Of a DNA stretch of 22,145 nt, positions 5,066-14,225 are shown piece after piece. The stretch's first letter is position 1. Each line of letters opens with the position of its first letter. A program made the translations under genes and the position numbers. This DNA is from a virus, in the IMG/VR virus record IMGVR_UViG_3300030118_002181, positions 1-22,145 of that record. One strand, given 5' to 3'. The notes under the pieces were generated by a model. It was not told the DNA's origin, searched no databases, and was given only the letters and a program-made list of their open reading frames with translations.

Positions 5066-5565
5066 ATCTTGTAATAAGTAGCCTGAGAGCCTTTATACTT
5101 TGCTACTAGAACATTATTTCTATTAGCTTTCTTACTTACATAAGATAAGTGAATCCATCTTGGAGATCCTTCTTCACTATCAGGAGATCCACCGAACTCC
5201 CAAATTAACTGGTCAAAGTCAAGATTATCCTTAATCCAAAAAAATAATTCTCTATTTGATTTACTCCCCATTGAAGTCATATCTATAGCAGCTCCATTAT
5301 TGCAAGTATGCTGAGATGTTTTACTAGAGTTAGGTATAGCCTCACAAAGTTCTTGAGATCTATACATACTATTTACCTTGATAGGATGGCCACACCATTC
5401 TCTCAAAGGTTCAAAACACTTCTCTGCTAATAGTTTCATATTTTTTAAATGAGCCTCTGTAGGTACATTTTTTATTTTATGTTTGTTGGCAGTTTGTGAG
5501 TATGTAGCCTCTTTAAAACTTATATGCTTACTAATTCTATTATTTACTTTCTCCTTTTTCTTCAT
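5062..5565 (-). CDS. Endolysin: M15A-type peptidoglycan peptidase
   Basis: A 167-aa zinc peptidase of family M15, which cuts peptide cross-links of peptidoglycan. Metal ligands are visible: H86 in SQH, D95 in GAAIDM, and H139 in WIHLSYV. FDQLIWEFGG (residues 117-126) gives the family's catalytic/structural strand. Between H86 and G91 there are four residues (TCNN) rather than the usual two in SxHxxGxAxD, so the loop is longer. There is no signal peptide; release would depend on the three-TM holin just downstream. It is 26 nt overlapped with the coiled-coil gene and has a GTGA overlap with the next small gene. Confidence 0.85.
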   Translation of the reverse strand: MKKKEKVNNRISKHISFKEATYSQTANKHKIKNVPTEAHLKNMKLLAEKCFEPLREWCGHPIKVNSMYRSQELCEAIPNSSKTSQHTCNNGAAIDMTSMGSKSNRELFFWIKDNLDFDQLIWEFGGSPDSEEGSPRWIHLSYVSKKANRNNVLVAKYKGSQATYYKM

Positions 5566-5791
5566 CTTCTTTTATTTCTGTATAGCTACCATCTTTAATA
5601 TCTATATTGATTTTGCCATACTCTTTTTCCATTTCTACTTTAAGATCTTCTTGTTCTTTTTGGACACCTGCAAATAGATTTGAAAATGAAAATGCTTTTA
5701 CTACTAAACCACCTAGCTCAATAAGTATAGCATTTTTCTTTTGTTCTTGTTCTTGTATTTGTTTTAATTCTTCTTCTTTTATTTTACTCAT
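5540..5791 (-). CDS. Coiled-coil protein between fibre and lysis genes (83 aa)
   Basis: An 83-aa protein starting MSKIKEEELKQIQEQEQKKNAIL, with two Glu/Lys/Gln-rich helices (about residues 4-35 and 41-58) and a C-terminal GKINIDIKDGSYTEI strand followed by an acidic tail. The helix-turn-helix coiled coil with a conserved NIDxKDGSYT-like end is frequent near fibre or lysis genes in marine Bacteroidota phages (from memory). A chaperone or virion accessory role is possible; nothing in the sequence proves it. It begins 36 nt after the fibre gene, and a weak TTGTTAATAT match to the late promoter box lies in that gap. Confidence 0.6.
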   Translation of the reverse strand: MSKIKEEELKQIQEQEQKKNAILIELGGLVVKAFSFSNLFAGVQKEQEDLKVEMEKEYGKINIDIKDGSYTEIKEDEEKGESK

Positions 5792-5827
5792 TTTTTAAAA
5801 AATTTAAATTAATATTAACAAATATAA

Positions 5828-8800
5828 TTAATTACATTTACATTCTTTTTTTAAAGTATCTACTTCTTTTTTAAGTTCTTGTATTGACTTAACTAATAAA
5901 GGAACTATTTTAGAATAATCTACTCCTTGCATATCTTCTGCATCTTTTTCTCCTGTAACTGCTTGAGGTAAAACTTCTTCTAATTCGTGAGCCATCACTC
6001 CATAACCTCTGTTATCATCTACTTTCCATTTGAAATCATATACAGGGATTTTAGAAACCATATCTAATCCTGCAAAGTCTTTCAAATCTTCTTTTAGCCT
6101 ATAATCTGATGAAGTGTTATAAGCAGTTGAGGATGAATTAATTGAAATTGAACCAACTTCAGTAGCCTGTGAATGAAATATACTGGCCTTAGTTCCTGAA
6201 TTTCCTGATGTATCATTAAAACCATAACCCCTGCCTCCATTTGTTTGTAGGCTCAATTGTGCTGCACCTATATTACCTAGTGCAGTTCCAAGAAATAATC
6301 TACCATCATTTGAAATTCTCATTCTCTCACTTAGAGAAACCTCAGTATTTGTAGTTGTAGTTGCAGATGTAGATGTATTTTTAAATTTAAAATCTCCTCC
6401 TGCCATAACAAGAGCTGATGATTTATTAGCATAGGTATCTTGACTTGATAAATATTTATTATTTGTATCATTGCTTGGTTTTACTCCTTGTCCTAAAACT
6501 AACCCTGCACTTGAATATTGAATACCTATAGTAACTTGTGATTCATCACTTGCATAATTATCTCCTAAGATAGTATATCCATTAAGTTGATTACTTTTTG
6601 CTTTTATTATAGGAGTTAAAGGTGCAGTATTTGCAAAAGTTGAGCTTCCTGAAAAAGTACCACTACCTGCAATTATACCTTTTGTACCTGTGCTTAAACT
6701 TCCATTACCATCTCCTGAATTAATGTTAAGATTTCCACTAGCTGCATTAATAGTCCAACTTCTAGTTCCTGATTGATCAAAACCTAATCTTGCACCATTA
6801 GCTATATTTACACCTGCATCTCCTGTGGAATTTACATTTGAAGTGGTACTAAAACCACCTGCTGAGGCACTAATTTGCCCTCCAAAAGTTGCACTAGATT
6901 CTTGTATTGTAAAAGCATTAGTCAGATTACCACTTGTATTATTTACAAAAAATTGTAATTTAGAATTATGGGCATTACTGCTATCATCTACAACACTTCT
7001 TATAGTTGATTTTATTGCATAAGTGCTTCCAAAACCACTTGTATTAGTAGAGTGTAAACGTAAATCACAGGCTTGACCACTTCCTGTAAGCGACTTAAAT
7101 GTATGGCCACTACTATCTATTCTGTACTTTTCTGTTGGATCAGCACCATTACTTGTTTTAAATATGAGAGCCATATTATTATTGCCATCTGCATTTTGTC
7201 CTTCTATAATACAAGAACGAGTTGTATAAGAACTTGCTGTTGGTGCAAAATATATTCTATTGTGAGCACCAGCTCCACCTGCTGCATTTCTTAAAAGTAA
7301 ACTTCCACCCTGTGCACCTGAATTAGATTTATTTACTGTAGTTAAATCAGTAGAAGAAATTGTTCCTGCAAAAGTTGCATTTGAATTTGAAGATTCAATT
7401 TGTAGAGCAGTTGCACCTGTTCCGTAATTGAATAAGAAAAAGTCATCAGTTGAATTACCTCTTAATCCGTGAAACCATTTTATTGTTCCAGCAGTATGAT
7501 ATTCAAGAACTGCACCACTTGTATCATTTCCTCTGTCTACAATAAATTCTCCACTTCCTGATGCATCTATTTTTATTGTTCCCCCTGTTGAGGTTACATC
7601 TCCAGTAAAAGTTGCATTTCCATTTTTATTTATTGTAAACCTAGTTGTATTTGTATCTTGTACTCTAAATAAAGTATCTCCATCTGCATCTAAACCAGTT
7701 ATATTCATTCTTAATCCACTACCAGCATTAGAAGAATTTGCTTGTATAATAGGTGCTGCATTATCTATATTTATATTACCAGTAAATAAATTAGGACTAG
7801 AACCATTTTGGTCAATAAATCCTGATAAAGTTACATCTCCTGCAAAGGTTGCATTTTGTGATTTATCTAGTGTAAGAGCTGTTGTTAAAGCTTCGCCACC
7901 ATCAGCAACTGTATAAAATATCATTTTACTAGGTGCATCATTATTAGCTACAGCTTGACCATCTGCTACTACAGCTATTGCACCCATTTGTGCAAAATCA
8001 GTTCCATCAAATCCTTGAAATCTTATTAATCCACCTTGACCATTTGGTAAGGCTACTGTTGGTGCTGAAGCATCTCTTGACCTTAATGATAACAAATTAG
8101 CTGTTCCATCTCTCCTGCCTTCAATAATAACAGAGCCACCCTCTCCTGTACCACTACCCCCATCAGGATTGCTTGTATCTATAAATTGTGCTGATGTGCC
8201 AATTATACTACCTGCAAAAGTTGCATTTCCAGAGCCATCAATACTTGCTTTTTCTGTTCCGTTATTTCTAAACTTGTAAGTTAAACCATCAGGGCTATTA
8301 AAATTAACAGCACCACCATCCATACCAATAACAAGTTTTTGTGTGTTAGCACTTCGTTCAATAATTAAACCTGCATCAAAACCTGAGTCATCTGATTGTT
8401 TTATTGATATTTCTTTAGATGCTATTGAACCACCAAAAGTTGCACCTGAATCTACCTGAAATATACCACCACCACTTGAGTTTTCTGATAATCTTAAATT
8501 TTCTCCACTACCATATATATCCCATTGAGCAGTTCCACTACCTGCATATAATCTAACATAATCTCCACTTGATGAACTTGTTGATATAAACTTTTTAGAA
8601 GTTGCAGTTACATCTCCTGCAAAAGTTGCATCCTTATAAAGATTTATTGTATCAGAACCATCCTCTGTAAACCTCATAAACTCAGCACCACCTACAAAAA
8701 ATCTTAACCTATCATCAATATCTTCACTTATATATGTATGGCTACCACCACCAAAATATAATTTTTGAGCTGAAGCAATACTTATATCTCCACTTGCAGT

Positions 8801-11746
8801 AATATTCCCTGCTGTTAAACCATCAATTATTAAACTTGCTGCTGTATATCCTGTACCTGATAAATTCACAGTAGTTGTTGGCTCGGTTGTAAGTCCTTTA
8901 AATAATCTATATACTTCTGTACCACTTGAAGCATCCATAAATAATCCTGTATATCTATCTGTACCATCATTATACCTACCATAGAAACCAATATCTACTG
9001 AATTAGCTGAATTGTCTTTTGCCATAGATATAAGAGGATCTTCTACTGCTAGTGTAGATGTATTTACAGTTGTAGTTGTACCATTGACTGTTAAATCTTG
9101 TGCTATTGTTAAGCTACCTGCTAAACTAACATCTTGCGAACTATCAATAGATATTGCATTTGTTCCTGCACTTCTGATATATACATTGTCTGCTCCACTA
9201 TCTATTGAGCCAATATATATAGCGTCATTGTTATCTATACCTATTAATCTAATACTTCCCCCGCCTGTCGTTTTACTTTCATAATATGAATTATTATTTG
9301 TAATTGTATCGCCTGTTAATACTATATTACCTGTAACACTAACTCCTGAACTTGTAGTTGCAAATTTATTTGAACCTGCAAAATTTAATTCAACAGAATT
9401 TATAGCATTCATATTTGCTAATATATTTCCACTACCATCTTTAAATACTATATCATTATCTCCAATAATATGTAAATCTCCTGTACCAGTATCTTCTATT
9501 ACAGATTTAGTACCATCGTGATAAATTTGCAAGTCATTAGAAGCACCTGCCATAAATTTACCTGTATCACTTCCAACCCTAATATTACCACCTGTAGCTA
9601 CAATAGTATTAGATGTATCTAAAGTTCCTGTTACAACAACACCACCTGCTGTGGTTTCAAACCTTTTGCTACCATTGTGATAGAGTTCAACTGCACTATC
9701 CTCTGTGAATTTAGCCATCGTTTCACTTGCTGATGCATTAAATATTTCAACTTTGCTTGATAATATTCTTAAATCTCCTGTGCCTATATCTTGTATAAAA
9801 CTATGACTTCCATTGTGAAATATTTGTAGGTCTGAACCTGCACCAAAAATTGCTTTTACATTATCTCCAAAAAAATTAGACTTACTTGTTATTATAGATT
9901 CTGTGCTTCCTGATATTTTAAAATATTCAGTAGTACCTCCTGAACCATCGTCTGACCTTAATATAATATCTCCATCATCTACTTGTTGCTCAATGGTTAA
10001 ATTACCTGTACCATTTTTAATATGCGAGTTCGTTCCATCGTGAAGCATATAAAGGTCAGTAGAATTACCAACACCTAAAAATTTACCATCTATTGCTCTA
10101 GTATGTTGACTAAATTCATTTAAAACTAAACTACCACTGAGTTTAAAATATTCAGTCGTGCCTCCAGCACCATCATCAGTTTGAAACGAAACATTTCCAT
10201 CAGTTGCATTGTTATAAATAAACATATTGCCACTGTCTGTGAATATATTAAAATCGCCTGTTTGATTTTGAATATTTGAGTTTGTACCATCGTGAAATAT
10301 GCCTAAATCTCCACTAGCACCTGCTTTAAAAGCGACACCATCAATAGTTCTGATTTCTCTACTTGCAACAGTTCTAACATCTCCACCATCAAATCTTAAA
10401 AATTCTGTCGTTCCACCTGCACCATTATCTGTAAAGAATGCAATATCTTTATCATCTGAGAAATTTGTAATATAAAAATGTCCATTATTGATTTCTATAT
10501 AATTATTTGTTCCATTATGGAAAATTTGTAAATCCTCGCCAGTACCCAGTTTTATTCTAGAACTATCAGGAAACAATAAATTTGATGTAAATGTACTTTC
10601 TCCTGTTGCTCTTAAAGTACCTGATATGTCAATTTTATATGCAGGACTTTGGGTGCCTATGCCTAGACCTGTGTTTGTAAGTCGCATTCTTTCAGCACCA
10701 TTAGTTCCAAAATTTATTGCATTTGATGCAGTCCTATATATACCTGTATCCGTGTCGCCACTAAAAGTAATACTAGGACTACTTTCACTACCATCGCCAA
10801 CTGCTACATTGCCTGTAACCGTTACTCCTGTGCTAGTTGTTTCAAACTTTTTAGAACCATCATAATATAAACTTACCTCTGCATCAGATATACCTTGCAT
10901 TATAAATTCTCCACCATCTCCTTTTAATAATTGAAAATTAGTAGATTGTATTATTAAATTACCAGTTCCTGTTTCGTTTATTCTTGAATTTGAACCATCG
11001 TGAAAAATTTGTAAATCGTTACCTGCACCAAATCTAGCTTTAGCATTATCTGCAAAATCTACATCACTACTAAATGTAGCACCTGTAAATACTGAGCCAC
11101 CAGTTGCAGTAATTCCACCTGTAACAGTTACACCACCACTTGTTGTTTCAAACTTCTTACTATCATTAAAGTATAACTCTACCTTATCTCCACCATAAAA
11201 AGCAGCCATAGTTCTATCAGATGTATCTTTTATAACTATATTATTATTACCTTTTAAAAGTCCATTAACTTGTAAATTGCCACTTATTGTAACATTATTA
11301 GGAAGGCCTATTTGTAATTGCTGACTACCTGCTGAGGTTTCTATTTCGTTAGCAGTACCTACTACTGCAAATACTTGGCTATCTAAATCTACTGATCCTG
11401 TACCACTATCTCCACTAAAATCTAAATCTTCTAAAGTAATTTGTGCTGCTACATAAGTTGCAACTGCTGCTGAAGTAGGTATAGTTGTATCATTATTGTT
11501 TGATCCTATACCATCTGCTGCATCCACAAATTTAGATATAGTAATGTTTTCCCCTGTATCTTTTAAGCTACCAAACTCTAATATGTTAGTTACTTTTAGA
11601 TCTCCTGCATTGTTTATATGAATACCTGTAGCATTACCTGATCCATCAGATAACTCTTTAAGAGAAGAGCTGATTACTGCATTATCAAGAGTTTTGATAA
11701 GGCCTACATAAGTATTACTGATTTTAGTGTTTAATAAACTTGCCAT
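5828..11746 (-). CDS. Giant tail fibre/spike with C-terminal S74 self-cleaving chaperone
   Basis: A 1,972-aa host-recognition fibre. The last roughly 94 residues form an S74 intramolecular chaperone: SSDYRLKE at 1879-1886 holds the Ser1880/Lys1885 pair (same 5-residue spacing as in endosialidase), followed by GYGVMAHELEEVLPQAV and a coiled coil ending ECKCN. This domain helps the trimer fold and then cuts itself off. Upstream, six NDLQIFHDG-type repeats start near residues 249, 411, 486, 570, 645 and 745, alternating with KFETT-type segments. The motif NGTTTTVNTSTLAVEDP near residue 890 is common in marine phage fibres, and several NATFAG repeats follow up to about 1450. The middle of the gene is richer in CpG and poorer in GATC than its neighbours, which suggests exchange of the receptor-binding part. 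Confidence 0.9.
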   Translation of the reverse strand: MASLLNTKISNTYVGLIKTLDNAVISSSLKELSDGSGNATGIHINNAGDLKVTNILEFGSLKDTGENITISKFVDAADGIGSNNNDTTIPTSAAVATYVAAQITLEDLDFSGDSGTGSVDLDSQVFAVVGTANEIETSAGSQQLQIGLPNNVTISGNLQVNGLLKGNNNIVIKDTSDRTMAAFYGGDKVELYFNDSKKFETTSGGVTVTGGITATGGSVFTGATFSSDVDFADNAKARFGAGNDLQIFHDGSNSRINETGTGNLIIQSTNFQLLKGDGGEFIMQGISDAEVSLYYDGSKKFETTSTGVTVTGNVAVGDGSESSPSITFSGDTDTGIYRTASNAINFGTNGAERMRLTNTGLGIGTQSPAYKIDISGTLRATGESTFTSNLLFPDSSRIKLGTGEDLQIFHNGTNNYIEINNGHFYITNFSDDKDIAFFTDNGAGGTTEFLRFDGGDVRTVASREIRTIDGVAFKAGASGDLGIFHDGTNSNIQNQTGDFNIFTDSGNMFIYNNATDGNVSFQTDDGAGGTTEYFKLSGSLVLNEFSQHTRAIDGKFLGVGNSTDLYMLHDGTNSHIKNGTGNLTIEQQVDDGDIILRSDDGSGGTTEYFKISGSTESIITSKSNFFGDNVKAIFGAGSDLQIFHNGSHSFIQDIGTGDLRILSSKVEIFNASASETMAKFTEDSAVELYHNGSKRFETTAGGVVVTGTLDTSNTIVATGGNIRVGSDTGKFMAGASNDLQIYHDGTKSVIEDTGTGDLHIIGDNDIVFKDGSGNILANMNAINSVELNFAGSNKFATTSSGVSVTGNIVLTGDTITNNNSYYESKTTGGGSIRLIGIDNNDAIYIGSIDSGADNVYIRSAGTNAISIDSSQDVSLAGSLTIAQDLTVNGTTTTVNTSTLAVEDPLISMAKDNSANSVDIGFYGRYNDGTDRYTGLFMDASSGTEVYRLFKGLTTEPTTTVNLSGTGYTAASLIIDGLTAGNITASGDISIASAQKLYFGGGSHTYISEDIDDRLRFFVGGAEFMRFTEDGSDTINLYKDATFAGDVTATSKKFISTSSSSGDYVRLYAGSGTAQWDIYGSGENLRLSENSSGGGIFQVDSGATFGGSIASKEISIKQSDDSGFDAGLIIERSANTQKLVIGMDGGAVNFNSPDGLTYKFRNNGTEKASIDGSGNATFAGSIIGTSAQFIDTSNPDGGSGTGEGGSVIIEGRRDGTANLLSLRSRDASAPTVALPNGQGGLIRFQGFDGTDFAQMGAIAVVADGQAVANNDAPSKMIFYTVADGGEALTTALTLDKSQNATFAGDVTLSGFIDQNGSSPNLFTGNINIDNAAPIIQANSSNAGSGLRMNITGLDADGDTLFRVQDTNTTRFTINKNGNATFTGDVTSTGGTIKIDASGSGEFIVDRGNDTSGAVLEYHTAGTIKWFHGLRGNSTDDFFLFNYGTGATALQIESSNSNATFAGTISSTDLTTVNKSNSGAQGGSLLLRNAAGGAGAHNRIYFAPTASSYTTRSCIIEGQNADGNNNMALIFKTSNGADPTEKYRIDSSGHTFKSLTGSGQACDLRLHSTNTSGFGSTYAIKSTIRSVVDDSSNAHNSKLQFFVNNTSGNLTNAFTIQESSATFGGQISASAGGFSTTSNVNSTGDAGVNIANGARLGFDQSGTRSWTINAASGNLNINSGDGNGSLSTGTKGIIAGSGTFSGSSTFANTAPLTPIIKAKSNQLNGYTILGDNYASDESQVTIGIQYSSAGLVLGQGVKPSNDTNNKYLSSQDTYANKSSALVMAGGDFKFKNTSTSATTTTNTEVSLSERMRISNDGRLFLGTALGNIGAAQLSLQTNGGRGYGFNDTSGNSGTKASIFHSQATEVGSISINSSSTAYNTSSDYRLKEDLKDFAGLDMVSKIPVYDFKWKVDDNRGYGVMAHELEEVLPQAVTGEKDAEDMQGVDYSKIVPLLVKSIQELKKEVDTLKKECKCN

Positions 11747-11831
11747 TTGTATTTTTTATATTTTTATTCTTTTTTTCATTCAAAAAAGTTTTTAACTTCT
11801 CTATATTGTTTTTTTTTGGTTTATATTTCAT
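11724..11831 (-). CDS. Tiny Lys/Asn-rich ORF before the fibre (35 aa)
   Basis: A 35-codon frame with an ATGA overlap (ATG 11831-11829) to the connector gene upstream and its end 23 nt inside the fibre gene. It reads MKYKPKKNNIEKLKTFLNEKK and on, a single basic helix. The coupled start favours a real gene; the low complexity and A-rich sequence weaken it. It may be no more than a translated spacer that keeps ribosomes on the message up to the fibre start. Confidence 0.35.
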   Translation of the reverse strand: MKYKPKKNNIEKLKTFLNEKKNKNIKNTNGKFIKH

Positions 11832-12340
11832 AATACCCATCCATTAAAAGTTTCTTCATTTGAGGGAGAAATCTGATCATTGCTATTGTTTGTAAATTCA
11901 GGAAAGTTACTTTGATTAAAATCCATATAACTTTGAAACCTTCTTTTATACCACTCTGCATTTGTTCTAGCTTTCTCTACTAAATAATCTACCTCTGTTT
12001 TTGAAACTGTTTCAGCAGTTTCTGATGAGTGCTTGAAAATACCTCCATTCCTTATCTGATATGCAATAAATGGAATTATATTTACTTGCGAATACCAAAT
12101 TAACATAGGAGCTATATAGTCATTTAATAATGTTTTATACTTAGCATTATCACTTAGATTTATATCTCCTGAAGTAATCAATGTACTTATCTTATCATAT
12201 AACGAAGTACCTGTAATGTTTTGTATGTCTATCTGCTGAGATAGCTTTATGAATTGGATATATTTATCCAAATCAATATTGCCATCCATTATTGAATTTC
12301 TTAATACATCTTCAGGTTTTATAAATAATGCTACTGCCAT
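11828..12340 (-). CDS. Putative head-tail connector protein
   Basis: A 170-aa, mostly helical protein. It starts ALFIKPEDVLRNSIMDGNID, with a central YIAPMLIWYSQVNIIPFIAYQ and a C-terminal KTEVDYLVEKARTNAEWYKRRF helix. The helical layout, a length of about 170 aa and the place directly after the portal match a Bacteroidota phage family of connector/adaptor proteins (DUF6712-like, from memory). It would bind the portal ring and join head to tail. It starts 4 nt after the portal stop. A copy of the CAAAA/TCGTTAT promoter motif is embedded in its codons at 12197-12223. Confidence 0.6.
   Translation of the reverse strand: MAVALFIKPEDVLRNSIMDGNIDLDKYIQFIKLSQQIDIQNITGTSLYDKISTLITSGDINLSDNAKYKTLLNDYIAPMLIWYSQVNIIPFIAYQIRNGGIFKHSSETAETVSKTEVDYLVEKARTNAEWYKRRFQSYMDFNQSNFPEFTNNSNDQISPSNEETFNGWVL
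12197..12223 (-). promoter_or_regulatory. Candidate internal phage promoter in the connector gene
   Basis: On the minus strand CAAAAC (12223-12218) is followed by TCGTTATAT (12205-12197) exactly 18 nt after the C, the same spacing as in three of the intergenic copies. It lies inside codons for QNITGTSLY, about 450 nt before the fibre start, so it could drive fibre and lysis genes. Confidence 0.45.
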
Positions 12341-12344
12341 AATC

Positions 12345-14225
12345 TTACTTAGGATATGCTCCTTTATCTTTCATATTAAAAGGTGCTTTTTCACTTTCTT
12401 TTGTACCTCTAGGATTTTTTATATAACTCTTAGGGATAGTTCTTGTTTTCTTATATTCTGCTAAATTTTCTGATTCTTCAGATCCTTGCTTTAATCTATA
12501 CAAAACTCTTACCCATTTATGCCTACAATATATCCCACCTTTAAACTTAAATATATCATAAGGCTTACCTTTATGCCTAAACTCTACATTTACTCTTTCT
12601 CTAAAACTAGCTTTATCTATATCTTCTATTCTCCATACTATACCTTCTCTTGATAGATTCATCATCTCTTCACAGAAAGGCCTAGATTTATTTCCCTTCT
12701 TCATTGCAGCTCTAGATCCTATAGCATATTTATAACGAATTTTATATAAGCCATTTTTAGAATCTAAGTAACTAAATGCACTTCCATTTCTTAAACTTCC
12801 TACATTTTTATTACTTGAGCTTTCTAATCCTACATACTCTCTTATCTTAGATAGTGTACTCTTTTTTTCTTTGATAAGATAATTAGCCCAATCTTCATTG
12901 CTTATATCACTTTCCTCATCTAGTTCATCTACAAACTCATACTCTTCATCCATTACTGTACCACTCTCTCTAAGTGATCCTAGTATATCTTCTGCCTGTT
13001 CATCTGAGAGATCAGGCTGCTTACTTAGATCTTCTTGTTTGATACCAGTTTCTTCTTCTATTGTTTCATCATCTTGTACATCTGTATCTATTTCTGTAAA
13101 CTCTAGAGGTTGTAATGTAATGAAATAAAGATTTAAGGTTATGTTATTAAATGCAAGTAACTTATCAAAGTGTTCTATAAGTAACTCTTGGAAAGGCCTT
13201 ATGATAGTATTGTCAAAAAGCAAACTAGCAGTTTTAATCTCATCTGCATTGTTACCTAAACCTGTACTATCTTTGATACCTAAAAGCATTGGAGAAACCA
13301 CTCTATGAGCTAACATAATCTTCTTTGTACTCTCTTCACTAAGGAATTGATACTGTTGATGAGCATCTGATAATTGTACTGGAGTTATCTCTGCTTGAGC
13401 ATCTCTGTTATCATTGAAGGCTAATATAAATTTACCTGCATTACTAGATCCACTAAATTTTTGTGCAATCTTATGTTCAAGTAATCTTCTCTCTTCTTCA
13501 TTTGGAATACCATTATTAAAATTAATTAACATTGAAGGGCTGAGGCCTTGTTGTATATTATTGATGTGATAGTTAGATATTTCTTCTTCTAGTAAACAGT
13601 ATTGAATACCACCTTGATAATCTACAGGAGAATAATAATAAAATCCTGCTGAATATGGTTGAATGTACATTATTTCTATTGCCTCATTGCTTTTACCAAA
13701 TGCAGGTATTCTTCTAGGCTCATCTGACTGTTTTATGTTTTCCCAGTCTTTAAAATAGTAATAAGCATCTACTTCTCCTTCTTTGTTTGCTTTTTCAGCT
13801 CTTAGTGTTTCTATAGGTAAGTGTTCTAATTGTGCTATACTTTTTCTATCTTTTGAGTATATTACTTGTACTGCACATTGCCCCATTAATTTTAGATCAT
13901 AACATAATTTTCTAACAGTATTTGGTTTTAAAAGAGTAATCATCTTTGCATACTCTTCAGGTTTTTTGTTAGCATCTGTAGCATCTAAACCTTTACCATA
14001 TATTTGTTGAGATATGCCATTGATAGCAGCAGAGTTTGTTGGAGATCCATTATATCTATCTATGAGATATTGAAAATAATTATTATCCTCTCCATACTCT
14101 ACAAAATCTTTATTTACTACTTCCTTAATCTCAGGAGCAGTATAACTATTTAAGTTTACAAAACTTACCTCTGATTTAGAGTGTTTTGTAAATTGCCCTA
14201 ATTTATTTCTTAATCTTTTTTTCAT
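12345..14225 (-). CDS. Portal protein with C-terminal Cys/His extension
   Basis: A 626-aa protein. Residues about 40-370 have portal features: FVEYGEDNNYFQYLIDRYNG, TNSAAINGISQQIYGKG, a central FLSEESTKKIMLAHRVVSPMLLG segment and a stem-like helix NTIIRPFQELLIEHFDKLL. The portal ring is the channel through which DNA enters and leaves the head. An acidic linker (about 380-460) leads to an extra domain at about 485-575 with SRPFCEEMM (C518) and GGIYCRHKWVR (C567, H569, W571); I recall such a domain on structural proteins of Bacteroidota phages. The start overlaps the preceding 149-aa gene by 4 nt, and the connector follows by 4 nt. Confidence 0.8.
   Translation of the reverse strand: MKKRLRNKLGQFTKHSKSEVSFVNLNSYTAPEIKEVVNKDFVEYGEDNNYFQYLIDRYNGSPTNSAAINGISQQIYGKGLDATDANKKPEEYAKMITLLKPNTVRKLCYDLKLMGQCAVQVIYSKDRKSIAQLEHLPIETLRAEKANKEGEVDAYYYFKDWENIKQSDEPRRIPAFGKSNEAIEIMYIQPYSAGFYYYSPVDYQGGIQYCLLEEEISNYHINNIQQGLSPSMLINFNNGIPNEEERRLLEHKIAQKFSGSSNAGKFILAFNDNRDAQAEITPVQLSDAHQQYQFLSEESTKKIMLAHRVVSPMLLGIKDSTGLGNNADEIKTASLLFDNTIIRPFQELLIEHFDKLLAFNNITLNLYFITLQPLEFTEIDTDVQDDETIEEETGIKQEDLSKQPDLSDEQAEDILGSLRESGTVMDEEYEFVDELDEESDISNEDWANYLIKEKKSTLSKIREYVGLESSSNKNVGSLRNGSAFSYLDSKNGLYKIRYKYAIGSRAAMKKGNKSRPFCEEMMNLSREGIVWRIEDIDKASFRERVNVEFRHKGKPYDIFKFKGGIYCRHKWVRVLYRLKQGSEESENLAEYKKTRTIPKSYIKNPRGTKESEKAPFNMKDKGAYPK

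Noticed and set aside
5483-5798. Plus-strand frames opposite the coiled-coil and M15 genes
   Set aside because: Phe/Ser/Ile-rich translations are the complement of Lys/Glu-rich coding sequence on the other strand; no domain or start signal.
5792-5827. TTGTTAATAT upstream of the coiled-coil gene as a sixth intergenic promoter
   Set aside because: It lacks the CG of the motif and has no CAAAW box at 18-19 nt, so it was left out of the promoter set.
6825-10865. Several plus-strand frames of 65-90 aa within the fibre gene
   Set aside because: They lie wholly inside a well-supported 1,972-aa gene, have no recognisable domains and are explained by its repetitive codons.
12898-13128. Plus-strand Ser-rich frame of 76 aa opposite the portal linker
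   Set aside because: It is the complement of the acidic Asp/Glu-rich linker; low complexity, no start context.
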